The notes beneath the pieces were generated by a model. That model was given only the letters and a program-made list of their open reading frames with translations, had not been told where the DNA came from and did no database searches. Source: Geobacteraceae bacterium (GTDB taxonomy: Bacteria; Desulfobacterota; Desulfuromonadia; Geobacterales; Geobacteraceae). Taken from it: 14,044 nucleotides of DNA. A program made the translations under genes and the position numbers. Positions 1 through 6,586 of the stretch are shown here, piece after piece (the stretch's first letter is position 1; each line of letters begins with the position of its first letter). The stretch covers positions 1 through 14,044 of the forward strand of contig JAAZOO010000101.1 in NCBI GenBank assembly GCA_012797715.1, given 5' to 3'.

Positions 1-1098
1 TACGCGCCCATCCCGTCGAGCAACTGGTCCCTGGCCGTCATTTTCCCCGAAGAGGAACTGGCCGAGGACATCATAGCTCTTAACCGGACGGTGATCTTCA
101 TGGGGTGCGCCGGGCTGCTCCTCCTTTTCCTTGCCGTGATCCTCATCGCCCGCTCCATCACCGGACCCCTGCGGGCCATGGCCGCTGCAACGGAAGCCGT
201 GGCGGACGGGAACCTGGACGCGGAGCTCCCGCCCGCGACCTCGCGTGACGAAGTGGGGAAGCTGACCGAGTCCTTCCGCTCCATGAAGGTGTCCCTTAAG
301 GACCACATCCGCCAGGTGGCCGAGGCGGCCGCCGAGAGGGAAAGGATAGCCGGTGAGCTGGCCATAGCCCGCGACATCCAGATGAACATCCTGCCCGCGG
401 AATTCCCCCCCCTGCCGCCGCGCGACCGCTACGAGCTCCGGGCGCTCATCGAGCCGGCAAAGGAGGTTGGGGGCGACTTCTACGATTTCTTTCCCATCGA
501 CGGGAATCGCCTCTGTTTCGTGGTGGCGGACGTCTCCGGCAAGGGGGTGCCGGCCGCCCTGTTCATGGCCGTTTCCATGACCCTGCTCAAGGCCAGCGCC
601 CGCAGAGGACTGCCGCCCGAAGAAATACTGACACGGGTGAACGACGAGTTGAGCCGCGACAACCGGGTGAACATGTTCGTTACCGTGTTCTGCGGCATCA
701 TGGACACGGGAACCGGTGAGGTCGTCTTTGCCAACGCCGGGCACAACCACCCTCTGCTCCTGAAAAAATCGGGGGAGGTCTCCTTTCTCAAAACGGTCAA
801 CGGCCTTGCACTGGGCGTAATGGAGGAAACGCTCTACCGGCGCGAAACGTTGCTCCTGGAGCCGGGCGAATCCCTGTTTCTCTACACCGACGGGGTGACC
901 GAGGCAATGAATACAGCAGACGAGCTGTTCGGCGACGACAGGCTGCGGGGAGAGCTGGAAACGCTTGCAGGGAAAGGACCTGATTCCATTGCAGCCGCAG
1001 TCATGGAGCGGGTGAAGGAGTTCGCATCCGGCGCCCCGCAATCTGATGATATCACCGTGATGGCTGTGCAGTACAAGGGGCGTAGGGGCACTCCGTAA
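1..1098 (+). CDS. HAMP-domain PP2C/SpoIIE-type serine phosphatase (RsbU-like), 5' end missing
   Basis: This is the C-terminal part of a membrane-bound protein phosphatase. The frame is open from base 1, so the start lies outside the window; the TAA stop is at 1096-1098. The first ~30 residues (YAPIPSSNWSLAVIFP...) look like the end of an extracytoplasmic Cache-type sensor domain. A hydrophobic segment follows at about 88-165, then a HAMP domain to about 320 and a charged helical linker ending in ARDIQMNILP. The catalytic SpoIIE/PP2C domain carries the expected acidic metal ligands in VGGDFYDFF, VVADVSGKG, LYTDGVTEA and QSDDITVMA, plus the AGHNHPLLL motif, so it should be active. Family members dephosphorylate anti-sigma-factor antagonists or similar STAS proteins in response to an external signal. 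No partner is visible here. The family call is firm; ligand and target are unknown. Confidence 0.93.
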   Translation, partial: YAPIPSSNWSLAVIFPEEELAEDIIALNRTVIFMGCAGLLLLFLAVILIARSITGPLRAMAAATEAVADGNLDAELPPATSRDEVGKLTESFRSMKVSLKDHIRQVAEAAAERERIAGELAIARDIQMNILPAEFPPLPPRDRYELRALIEPAKEVGGDFYDFFPIDGNRLCFVVADVSGKGVPAALFMAVSMTLLKASARRGLPPEEILTRVNDELSRDNRVNMFVTVFCGIMDTGTGEVVFANAGHNHPLLLKKSGEVSFLKTVNGLALGVMEETLYRRETLLLEPGESLFLYTDGVTEAMNTADELFGDDRLRGELETLAGKGPDSIAAAVMERVKEFASGAPQSDDITVMAVQYKGRRGTP

Positions 1099-1220
1099 TG
1101 CGCCCCTGCAACGGAGTTCCGGCCACCCGGAAAGAGCACAGACGCGGTCCCGTCGTAGCGGGGCTTTCAGGCGGGCGCACCGGGCCGCCATGCTATCTAT
1201 CCAGGAGAGGAAGCAACCGT

Positions 1221-2522
1221 ATGAAGACCTATTTCGATTTCGAACGTCACCGGACAACCTACCGCCGGGAGACCCTGGCGGGATTCACCACCTTTATTAC
1301 CATGGCCTACATCATCATCGTCAACCCGGCCATTCTGGAAGCGGCCGGAATCCCCCGCGGGCCGTCCACCACGGCCACCATCCTGGCCGCGGCCTTCGGC
1401 ACCGCCATCATGGGGCTCTACGCGAAACGGCCCTTTGCCATCGCTCCGTACATGGGGGAAAACGCCTTTATCTCCTTCACCGTGGTGAAGGCCCTCGGCT
1501 TTTCCTGGCAGGAGGCACTGGGCGCGGTGTTCATCGCGGGATTGACCTTTACGGTCCTCACTGTCCTCAAGGTGCGGAGCTGGCTGGCCGACTCCATCCC
1601 ACCGTCCCTGAAATACAGTTTCGCCGTGGGCATCGGCTTCTTCATCACCTTCATCGGCCTGAACGAGACCGGCATCGTATCCCTGGGGGTGGCGGGCGCT
1701 CCGGTGCGGCTGGGCAACCTCACGGAGCCCTCGGTTATCCTTGCCCTGTGCGGCCTGCTGCTGACCGTTCTCCTCATGGTGCGACGGGTGCGGGGCGCCA
1801 TCGTCATCGGCATCCTTGCCACCACGCTGCTGTCGTTCCTGTTCGGGGTAACCCCTCTCCCCTCGACCCTCGTGAGCCTCCCACCCAGTCCGGAGCCCAT
1901 CTTTCTGAAGCTGGACCTGTCGGGAGCGCTGACGCCGAAATTCCTCCCCGTGGTGCTGACGGTCTTCGTCATGGCCTTCGTGGACACCATCGGGACCCTC
2001 ATCGGACTGTCGGCCCGAGCCGAACTGCTGGATGAGAAGGGGAACCTCCCCGAGATCGAAAAGCCGATGCTGGCCGACGCCCTCGCCACCACCTTCGCTC
2101 CCCTGGTGGGGACATCCACCACCGGAGCCTACGTGGAATCCGCGGCAGGCGTGGAAGAAGGGGGACGAACCGGCTTCGTGGCCCTCGTCACCGCGGCACT
2201 GTTCCTGCTGGCACTCTTCTTCGCGCCCCTGTTCACCGCCGTTCCCGCCCATGCCTACGGAGTGGCGCTCGTCATCATCGGCAGCTTCATGATCAGCCCG
2301 GTGACCAGAATCAGCTTCAGCGACACCACCGAACTGATCCCAGCCTTCCTCACCATCGTGCTCATCAGCTTTACCTACAACATCGGCGTGGGCATCACCA
2401 CAGGCCTCCTTGCATGGCCCCTGTGCAAGACCCTTTCCGGAAGGACGCGGGAGGTCCCGGCCGGGGCGTGGATACTGGCGCTCCTGTCTCTGTCGTTCTA
2501 TCTTTTCTATCCGAGGGTGTGA
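1221..2522 (+). CDS. NCS2-family purine permease, AzgA/GhxP-like (guanine/hypoxanthine/adenine)
   Basis: Inner-membrane permease of 433 residues, the usual length for the AzgA-like branch of nucleobase:cation symporter-2. The start (MKTYFDFERHRTTYRRETLAGF) fits the family N terminus and has an AGGAGAGG Shine-Dalgarno at 1203-1210. The same frame extends up to an ATG overlapping the previous stop at 1098, but that would add 41 unconserved residues without a ribosome site. Family signatures include TLAGFTTFITMAYIIIVNP near the N terminus, PYMGENAFISF, VDTIGTLIGLS (about 254-262) and GTSTTGAYVESAAGVEEGGRTG (about 297-318) with the conserved Glu306. There are about a dozen hydrophobic spans. Known relatives import adenine, guanine or hypoxanthine with protons; which base cannot be read from the sequence. 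No purine riboswitch is visible upstream. A TGC-TATCTA extended -10-like site at 1191-1199 is a weak promoter candidate. Confidence 0.93.
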   Translation: MKTYFDFERHRTTYRRETLAGFTTFITMAYIIIVNPAILEAAGIPRGPSTTATILAAAFGTAIMGLYAKRPFAIAPYMGENAFISFTVVKALGFSWQEALGAVFIAGLTFTVLTVLKVRSWLADSIPPSLKYSFAVGIGFFITFIGLNETGIVSLGVAGAPVRLGNLTEPSVILALCGLLLTVLLMVRRVRGAIVIGILATTLLSFLFGVTPLPSTLVSLPPSPEPIFLKLDLSGALTPKFLPVVLTVFVMAFVDTIGTLIGLSARAELLDEKGNLPEIEKPMLADALATTFAPLVGTSTTGAYVESAAGVEEGGRTGFVALVTAALFLLALFFAPLFTAVPAHAYGVALVIIGSFMISPVTRISFSDTTELIPAFLTIVLISFTYNIGVGITTGLLAWPLCKTLSGRTREVPAGAWILALLSLSFYLFYPRV

Positions 2523-2532
2523 CCGTGAGCTC

Positions 2533-2556
2533 GGGGCGGGACCCCCCCGCCCCTTT
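2533..2556 (+). terminator. Rho-independent terminator after the purine permease
   Basis: A perfect 8-bp GC-only stem (GGGGCGGG at 2533-2540, CCCGCCCC at 2546-2553) closes a 5-nt ACCCC loop and is followed by TTTCCT. It starts 10 nt past the permease stop and should separate that gene from the glycosyltransferase. The T-run is short, so efficiency is uncertain. Confidence 0.75.
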
Positions 2557-2575
2557 CCTGCCTGAACCCTTCCGG

Positions 2576-2605
2576 TTGCCATTTCCCCCGCCCATTCGCT
2601 ATACT
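2576..2605 (+). promoter_or_regulatory. Sigma-70-type promoter of the glycosyltransferase gene
   Basis: TTGCCA (2576-2581) and TATACT (2600-2605) are separated by 18 bp. Both boxes are close to consensus. The -10 box ends 7 nt before the ATG at 2613, so the predicted transcript would start at or next to the start codon. It lies just downstream of the permease terminator. Confidence 0.6.
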
Positions 2606-2612
2606 CCATCCC

Positions 2613-3887
2613 ATGCTCCCCACCAGAATCGTGAAATACCTCCGAAACCGCGGCATTCAAGGACCGTGGCGCATAACCGGCTGCCCGGAGGGCGGCTTTG
2701 CGGGAGCCGTGGTGATACCGGCCCTGGCCGAGAGCGGCCACCTCTTCGCCACCCTCCGCTCCCTGGCGGAAAACCCGCCCGGGCTTCTTTCACGCTTCCT
2801 GGTGCTGGTGGTGGTGAACAACCGGAAAGACGCTCCTGGTGCGGACAAAGGAGATAACCGCGTCACCCTGGAACGGCTGGAGAACGGGGACCGCGCCTTC
2901 GGCGGTCTTCGACTCGCCTGGGTGGATGCCGCCACAAAGGGGCTGGAGCTTCCCCCCGGCACGGGAGGGGTCGGGCTGGCCCGGAAGATCGGTTTCGACC
3001 TGGCGCTCACCCGGCTGGATTTCACCGGTTCCGACCCCATCCTCGTGGCCCTGGACGGAGATACCCTGGTCCAGCCCGACTACCTGTCGGCCCTGGTCCG
3101 GCACTTTGGAGATTCGCAGGCAGGCGGCGCCGTGATCCCCTTCCGGCACCAGCCGGGACGGACCCCGGAGGAAAGCGAAGCGATACACCGCTACGAGCTG
3201 TTCCTGCGCGGGTACGTGCTGGGACTCTCCACAGCGGGATCGCCCTACGCCTTCCACACGGTGGGGAGCGCCATGGCCTGCACCGCTTCCGCCTATGCCG
3301 GCATGGGGGGAATGAACACCCGGGTCGCGGCCGAGGATTTCTATTTCCTCCAGCAGATGAAAAAGACCTTCGGAGTCCAAGGTGTCCAAGGAACCGTGGT
3401 GCACCCGTCGTCCCGTTCCTCCCACCGGGTTCCCTTCGGAACCGGGAGGAGCGTTTCACGTCTCCTGTCCGGGGAGGAGTCTGCCGTCCTTTTCTACCGG
3501 CCGGAGTGCTTCTCCATCCTGGGTCGATGGCTTTCCTTGGTGGAAGAGTGCCTTGATGAGGAAGGGACCGTCATCAGATCCCGCGCCCAGGGTATTTCAC
3601 CCCACCTGGGAGAGTACCTTGACCGGTGCCGCTTCATCGAGGGGTGGGAAAAGCTTCGCAGAAACAGCCGTGGCGGAACCGCACTCCGCGCAGCCTTCCA
3701 CGCCTGGTTTGACGGTCTGCGGACCCTGAAGCTCGTGCACCACCTCTCCGACGGCCCTTTTCCCCGGGGTGATTCCCGGGTTCTCCTCCCTCCCCTCCTG
3801 GAATCGGCGGGACTGGATCCGAACCGGGACCCGGACGCCCAACTGTCCCTCCTGCGCCGCATCCAGTCAGCCCCACCCCCCTCATGA
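2613..3887 (+). CDS. Family-2-like glycosyltransferase, soluble, acceptor unknown
   Basis: Protein of 424 residues with a GT-A nucleotide-sugar-binding fold. The first strand is AGAVVIPALAESGHLFATLRSL (about 30-52), matching the start of GT2 domains. LVALDGDTLVQPDYL carries the DXD-like metal/nucleotide motif at Asp148-Asp150. AAEDFYFLQQM holds an acidic ED pair (241-242) where GT2 enzymes often have the catalytic base. No signal peptide or membrane span is visible, so it should act in the cytoplasm or loosely at the membrane. The last ~150 residues are not recognisable. The start was chosen as the first ATG; no Shine-Dalgarno precedes it and the promoter sits immediately upstream, suggesting a leaderless mRNA. 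A GTG at 2631 is possible but also lacks a ribosome site. No sugar-pathway neighbours hint at the acceptor. Fold confident, substrate unknown. Confidence 0.85.
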   Translation: MLPTRIVKYLRNRGIQGPWRITGCPEGGFAGAVVIPALAESGHLFATLRSLAENPPGLLSRFLVLVVVNNRKDAPGADKGDNRVTLERLENGDRAFGGLRLAWVDAATKGLELPPGTGGVGLARKIGFDLALTRLDFTGSDPILVALDGDTLVQPDYLSALVRHFGDSQAGGAVIPFRHQPGRTPEESEAIHRYELFLRGYVLGLSTAGSPYAFHTVGSAMACTASAYAGMGGMNTRVAAEDFYFLQQMKKTFGVQGVQGTVVHPSSRSSHRVPFGTGRSVSRLLSGEESAVLFYRPECFSILGRWLSLVEECLDEEGTVIRSRAQGISPHLGEYLDRCRFIEGWEKLRRNSRGGTALRAAFHAWFDGLRTLKLVHHLSDGPFPRGDSRVLLPPLLESAGLDPNRDPDAQLSLLRRIQSAPPPS

Positions 3888-3906
3888 CCACTCCGGCTCG
3901 TTGTTC

Positions 3907-3935
3907 TTGGTTTTTTGTCCCACATGGGATATTAT
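3907..3935 (+). promoter_or_regulatory. Promoter of the SYLF-domain gene, with an inverted repeat in the spacer
   Basis: TTGGTT (3907-3912) and TATTAT (3930-3935) are 17 bp apart, in an AT-rich patch unusual for this GC-rich window. The spacer ends in an inverted repeat, TCCC-ACAT-GGGA (3918-3929), abutting the -10 box. Transcription would start near 3942, giving a leader of about 65 nt. Confidence 0.55.
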
Positions 3936-4006
3936 TCACGGAGCGCCCCGGCCCGGCAGCGCCGATCCGCCGCGGGCGAAGATCACGGAAGAAAAGGAGT
4001 CCCGCC

Positions 4007-4909
4007 ATGAAGATACCGGCACGCCTGCTTACCGCATCAGTGATTATCACTCTCTTCCTTGCTTCATCCGTCGCCGCATCCCCGTCGCAACCCGACCCAG
4101 GGGCGGCAATGGGAGGGGAGGGAGGAAAAGGAATCGATACCGTTCCGGTCCGGGAACCCTCGGTCGCGGAAGACGCGGGGATGACGGCGATTCCTGCTGC
4201 GCCGTCGACCGCAACCGGAGAAGTGATACGGACGATTCCCGCGGCCCAGCCCGCACCGCCACCCGCCACGCCCTTCAATATCAAGGCAGTGGACGAGATT
4301 TCCCGGATCAATGCGGCAACCGAAGTGATCCAGGAAATAACCGGAATCCCGGAAGGGATTTCCCCGGAACTGCTCCGCAACGCCTACGGCATCGTTATCA
4401 TCCCCGGCACCATCAAGCTGGGGTTCTTCTTCGGAGGCCAGTACGGAAGCGGCATCGCACTGACGCGGGGCGAGGACGGCTCCTGGAGCAACCCCGCCTT
4501 CGTCTACATCGCCGGAGGCAGCTTCGGCCTCCAGTTCGGCGCCGTATCCAGCGATATCATCCTGGTATTCAAAACCAGAAAGAGCGTCATGGGCCTCGCC
4601 AAGGGGAACTTCACCCTGGGAGGCGATGCGGCCATAGCGGCCGGCCCGGTGGGGCGCCGCGCGGTTGCCGCCACCGACTGGCAGCTCAAGGCGGAAATCT
4701 ACTCCTATGCCCGGAGCCGCGGCCTGTTTGCCGGAATCTCCGTGGACGGGTCGGTCCTGGCCATCGATACCAATGCCAATGAGACCTTCTACGCCAAACC
4801 GGGCATCAGCGCCAACGAGATCTTCGGCTCACCCCCCTGTTCCTCCCCCGCCGTGGAGAGGCTGAAGAACTTCCTCGGCAAGAGCGCTTCCACGCCCGCG
4901 ATGCAGTAG
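4007..4909 (+). CDS. Exported SYLF (Ysc84/DUF500) domain lipid-binding protein
   Basis: Protein of 300 residues. The start at 4007 has a clean AAGGAG ribosome site (3994-3999) and begins a classic signal peptide: MKIPARLL, a hydrophobic core, then a VAA cleavage site after about Ala24. The frame also runs upstream to an ATG overlapping the glycosyltransferase stop, but that extension would bury the signal peptide. Residues 25-95 are a low-complexity Ala/Pro/Thr-rich linker. The SYLF domain fills about 99-285, with LLRNAYGIVIIPGTIKLGFFFGGQYGSGI, FVYIAGGSFGLQFGAVSSDIILVF and LGGDAAIAAGPVGRRA. Eukaryotic SYLF domains bind phosphoinositides; bacterial members are usually periplasmic proteins of unknown role, perhaps in envelope lipid handling. 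No lipobox is present, so it is probably soluble in the periplasm. It is preceded by its own promoter. Confidence 0.9.
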   Translation: MKIPARLLTASVIITLFLASSVAASPSQPDPGAAMGGEGGKGIDTVPVREPSVAEDAGMTAIPAAPSTATGEVIRTIPAAQPAPPPATPFNIKAVDEISRINAATEVIQEITGIPEGISPELLRNAYGIVIIPGTIKLGFFFGGQYGSGIALTRGEDGSWSNPAFVYIAGGSFGLQFGAVSSDIILVFKTRKSVMGLAKGNFTLGGDAAIAAGPVGRRAVAATDWQLKAEIYSYARSRGLFAGISVDGSVLAIDTNANETFYAKPGISANEIFGSPPCSSPAVERLKNFLGKSASTPAMQ

Positions 4910-4980
4910 ACCGGCAACGGCAGGCGGAGTCGTCCGGAGTCAGCGAAGATGGCTCCCCCTGCAGAACACAGGACAACGAG

Positions 4981-6291
4981 ATGAGTACACGGGAAACAGC
5001 CGGGACAATGCTAACGGAGGATGATGCGGCGCGGATATGCGCAGCCGCCGAAACATCCTGTCCGCACCTGTTCGATCTTTACACCCGTCTCCACTCCGCT
5101 CCCGAGCTTTCGTGCCAGGAGGTCATGACGTCGCGCCTGATTGCCGATGAATTGGAAACCTCCGGTTTCCGCGTCACCAGAGATGTGGGGGGGCACGGCG
5201 TGGTGGCCGTTCTGGAAAACGGGAGAGGGCCGACGGTCATGGTGCGGGCCGACCTGGACGGCCTCCCTATCGAGGAGAAGACCGGTCTCCCCTACGCCAG
5301 CAGGGCACGCGCGACTCTCCCCGGGAAAGGGGAAGTGGGCGTCATGCACGCCTGCGGACACGACATCCACATGACGGTCCTCGTGGGCACGGCCCGGCTT
5401 CTGCACTCCCTGCGGGATCGGTGGCGGGGCACGCTGGTGCTGGTGGGTCAGCCTGCCGAAGAGATCGGTGCCGGGGCACGGGCCATGATCAACGACGGCC
5501 TGTTCACCCGCTTTCCCCGGCCGCACTGCGCCCTGGCCCTCCACGTGTCCCCATCCCTGGCCGCCGGGACGGTCGGCATTCGGGAAGGGCTCTTCTGGGC
5601 GGGATGCGTTTCCCTCGAACTGCTGATCCGGGGTGTTGGAGGGCACGGATCCCGACCCCACGAAACAAAGGACCCCATCGTGATGGCTGCCGAAACGATC
5701 CTCCTCCTTCAAACCATCGTCAGCCGCGAGATGGATCCCGTGGAACCAGCCGTCCTCACCGTCGGGTCCATTCACGGGGGGACCAAGGGGAATATCATCC
5801 CCGAAGAGGTCCTCCTCCAGGTGAACTACCGGTACTTCTCCCCCGAAACGGACAGGCGCCTGCGGGCCGCCGTGGAACGGACGGCACGGGGCGTCGCAGT
5901 GGCTGCAGGCCTTCCCGATGACCGTATGCCGGTCGTTTCCGAGCAGTACACGGGCGTGCCTGTCCGGAACGAACCGGAACTGAGCCGACGAATTTCCTCC
6001 GCCTTTCGCGCCGTGCTCGGCCGGAAAAATGTCCTCCGCGTGGAACGATCCACCTTCAGCGACGATTTTTCCCTGTTCGGCTCCATCGAGCCGGAGATAC
6101 CCCTCTGCTACTTTCTCCTCGGCACGGCTCCCTTCTCCCGGGCAGGCGCAAGGGAAAGGGGCGTCCCCGGCATCCACAACCCCTGTTTCGCCCCCCTTCC
6201 CGAACCGACCATCACCTCCGGGGTGAAAGCCATGTGCGCCGCCGCGCTGGAGGCCCTTCTCGGTTCGACCCACCCCACGGAGAAACCCTGA
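4981..6291 (+). CDS. M20-family amidohydrolase (HipO/IAA-amino-acid-hydrolase-like)
   Basis: Metal-dependent amidohydrolase of 436 residues, probably cytoplasmic, cleaving an N-acyl amino acid or related amide. Motifs in order: VMVRADLDGLPIEEKTGLPY, MHACGHDIHM with Cys125 and His127, GQPAEEIGAGA with Glu160/Glu161, LALHVSP with His188, GVGGHGSRPHE (His222, start of the dimerisation region) and PGIHNP with His399. This is the full Cys/His/Glu/His/His metal set of the HipO branch, so it should be catalytic. The C terminus (FAPLPEPTITSGVKAMCAAALEAL) is family-typical. The ribosome site is weak (AGGA, 4970-4973), and an in-frame ATG at 5008 would remove nine residues. It lies 71 nt after the SYLF gene with no terminator seen, so it may be read from that promoter. 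The natural substrate is not predictable. Confidence 0.92.
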   Translation: MSTRETAGTMLTEDDAARICAAAETSCPHLFDLYTRLHSAPELSCQEVMTSRLIADELETSGFRVTRDVGGHGVVAVLENGRGPTVMVRADLDGLPIEEKTGLPYASRARATLPGKGEVGVMHACGHDIHMTVLVGTARLLHSLRDRWRGTLVLVGQPAEEIGAGARAMINDGLFTRFPRPHCALALHVSPSLAAGTVGIREGLFWAGCVSLELLIRGVGGHGSRPHETKDPIVMAAETILLLQTIVSREMDPVEPAVLTVGSIHGGTKGNIIPEEVLLQVNYRYFSPETDRRLRAAVERTARGVAVAAGLPDDRMPVVSEQYTGVPVRNEPELSRRISSAFRAVLGRKNVLRVERSTFSDDFSLFGSIEPEIPLCYFLLGTAPFSRAGARERGVPGIHNPCFAPLPEPTITSGVKAMCAAALEALLGSTHPTEKP

Positions 6292-6307
6292 ACCCGTCAT
6301 TTTTTGT

Positions 6308-6336
6308 TTGACATTTCCTTCGGCACTCTTTAAAAG
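6308..6336 (+). promoter_or_regulatory. Promoter of the SatP-type transporter, with palindrome over the -10
   Basis: A perfect TTGACA (6308-6313) lies 17 bp before TAAAAG (6331-6336), the best -35 box in the window. The -10 is embedded in the inverted repeat ACTCTT-TAA-AAGAGT (6325-6339), a possible operator. Transcription from near 6343 would give a leader of about 244 nt. Just upstream, GGTTC...GAACC (6262-6294) followed by six T (6300-6305) could act as a weak terminator for the amidohydrolase gene. Confidence 0.6.
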
Positions 6337-6430
6337 AGTCCACGGCAATTTTCGCCGCTCTCGCGTACAGATCCGTATGCTCCCGGATCATCTCCCGATT
6401 CATACATACGCCAGGTTGTTCCCATTGACA

Positions 6431-6586
6431 CCCCCCCTTTGCCCAGGAGGGAACCGGCGCAGGACCGGTGTGAACACCTGCGGGAAAACCGCGGTATCCG
6501 TGGGATACGAATCCGCCGGAGCAGCGTCTATTTTCTTTGGGTTTCGAGCAGCAGCAAAATATTCTTGTGAAGGGGAGGACGGAACG
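6431..6586 (+). promoter_or_regulatory. Candidate structured leader RNA (riboswitch-like) upstream of the SatP-type gene
   Basis: A closing stem CCGGCG/CGCCGG (6454-6459 with 6514-6519) encloses three consecutive hairpins: GGTG-TGAA-CACC (6467-6478), GCGG-GAAAA-CCGC (6480-6492) and GTATCC-GTG-GGATAC (6494-6508). An alternative pairing, CGCAGG (6458-6463) with CCTGCG (6477-6482), excludes the closing stem and the second hairpin. Upstream, the tract CCCCCCCTTT (6431-6440) can pair with AGGAGGG at 6445-6451, or with GAAGGGGAGG at 6569-6578, which contains the transporter's Shine-Dalgarno; the latter gives nine of ten pairs including one G-U. Mutually exclusive pairings of this kind are typical of translational control. 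I could not match it to a known riboswitch consensus. Pairing was done by eye, without energies or alignment. Confidence 0.45.

Noticed and set aside
1078..1170. Short GC stems (GGGGC/GCCCC and CCCG/CGGG) between phosphatase and permease
   Set aside because: Stems of 4-5 bp without a T-run; not enough for a terminator call.
1098..1220. Upstream start of the purine permease at the TAATG overlap with the phosphatase stop
   Set aside because: It would add 41 Arg/Gly/Pro-rich residues foreign to the family and has no Shine-Dalgarno, unlike the ATG at 1221.
1197..2741. Long open frame on the - strand (514 codons) opposite the purine permease
   Set aside because: Composition (Gly/Gln/Arg/His-rich, no domain) is that of an antisense shadow in GC-rich DNA; the + strand gene is a clear family member.
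6441..6525. Cobalamin riboswitch in the transporter leader
   Set aside because: AGGGAA and GGTGTGAA fragments are reminiscent, but the conserved CCGCNACTGT-like core and GCCACTG box are absent and the stem order differs.
6431..6586. Cyclic-di-GMP (GEMM), c-di-AMP (ydaO), glycine or guanidine-I riboswitch
   Set aside because: None of the conserved core strings I know for these classes is present.
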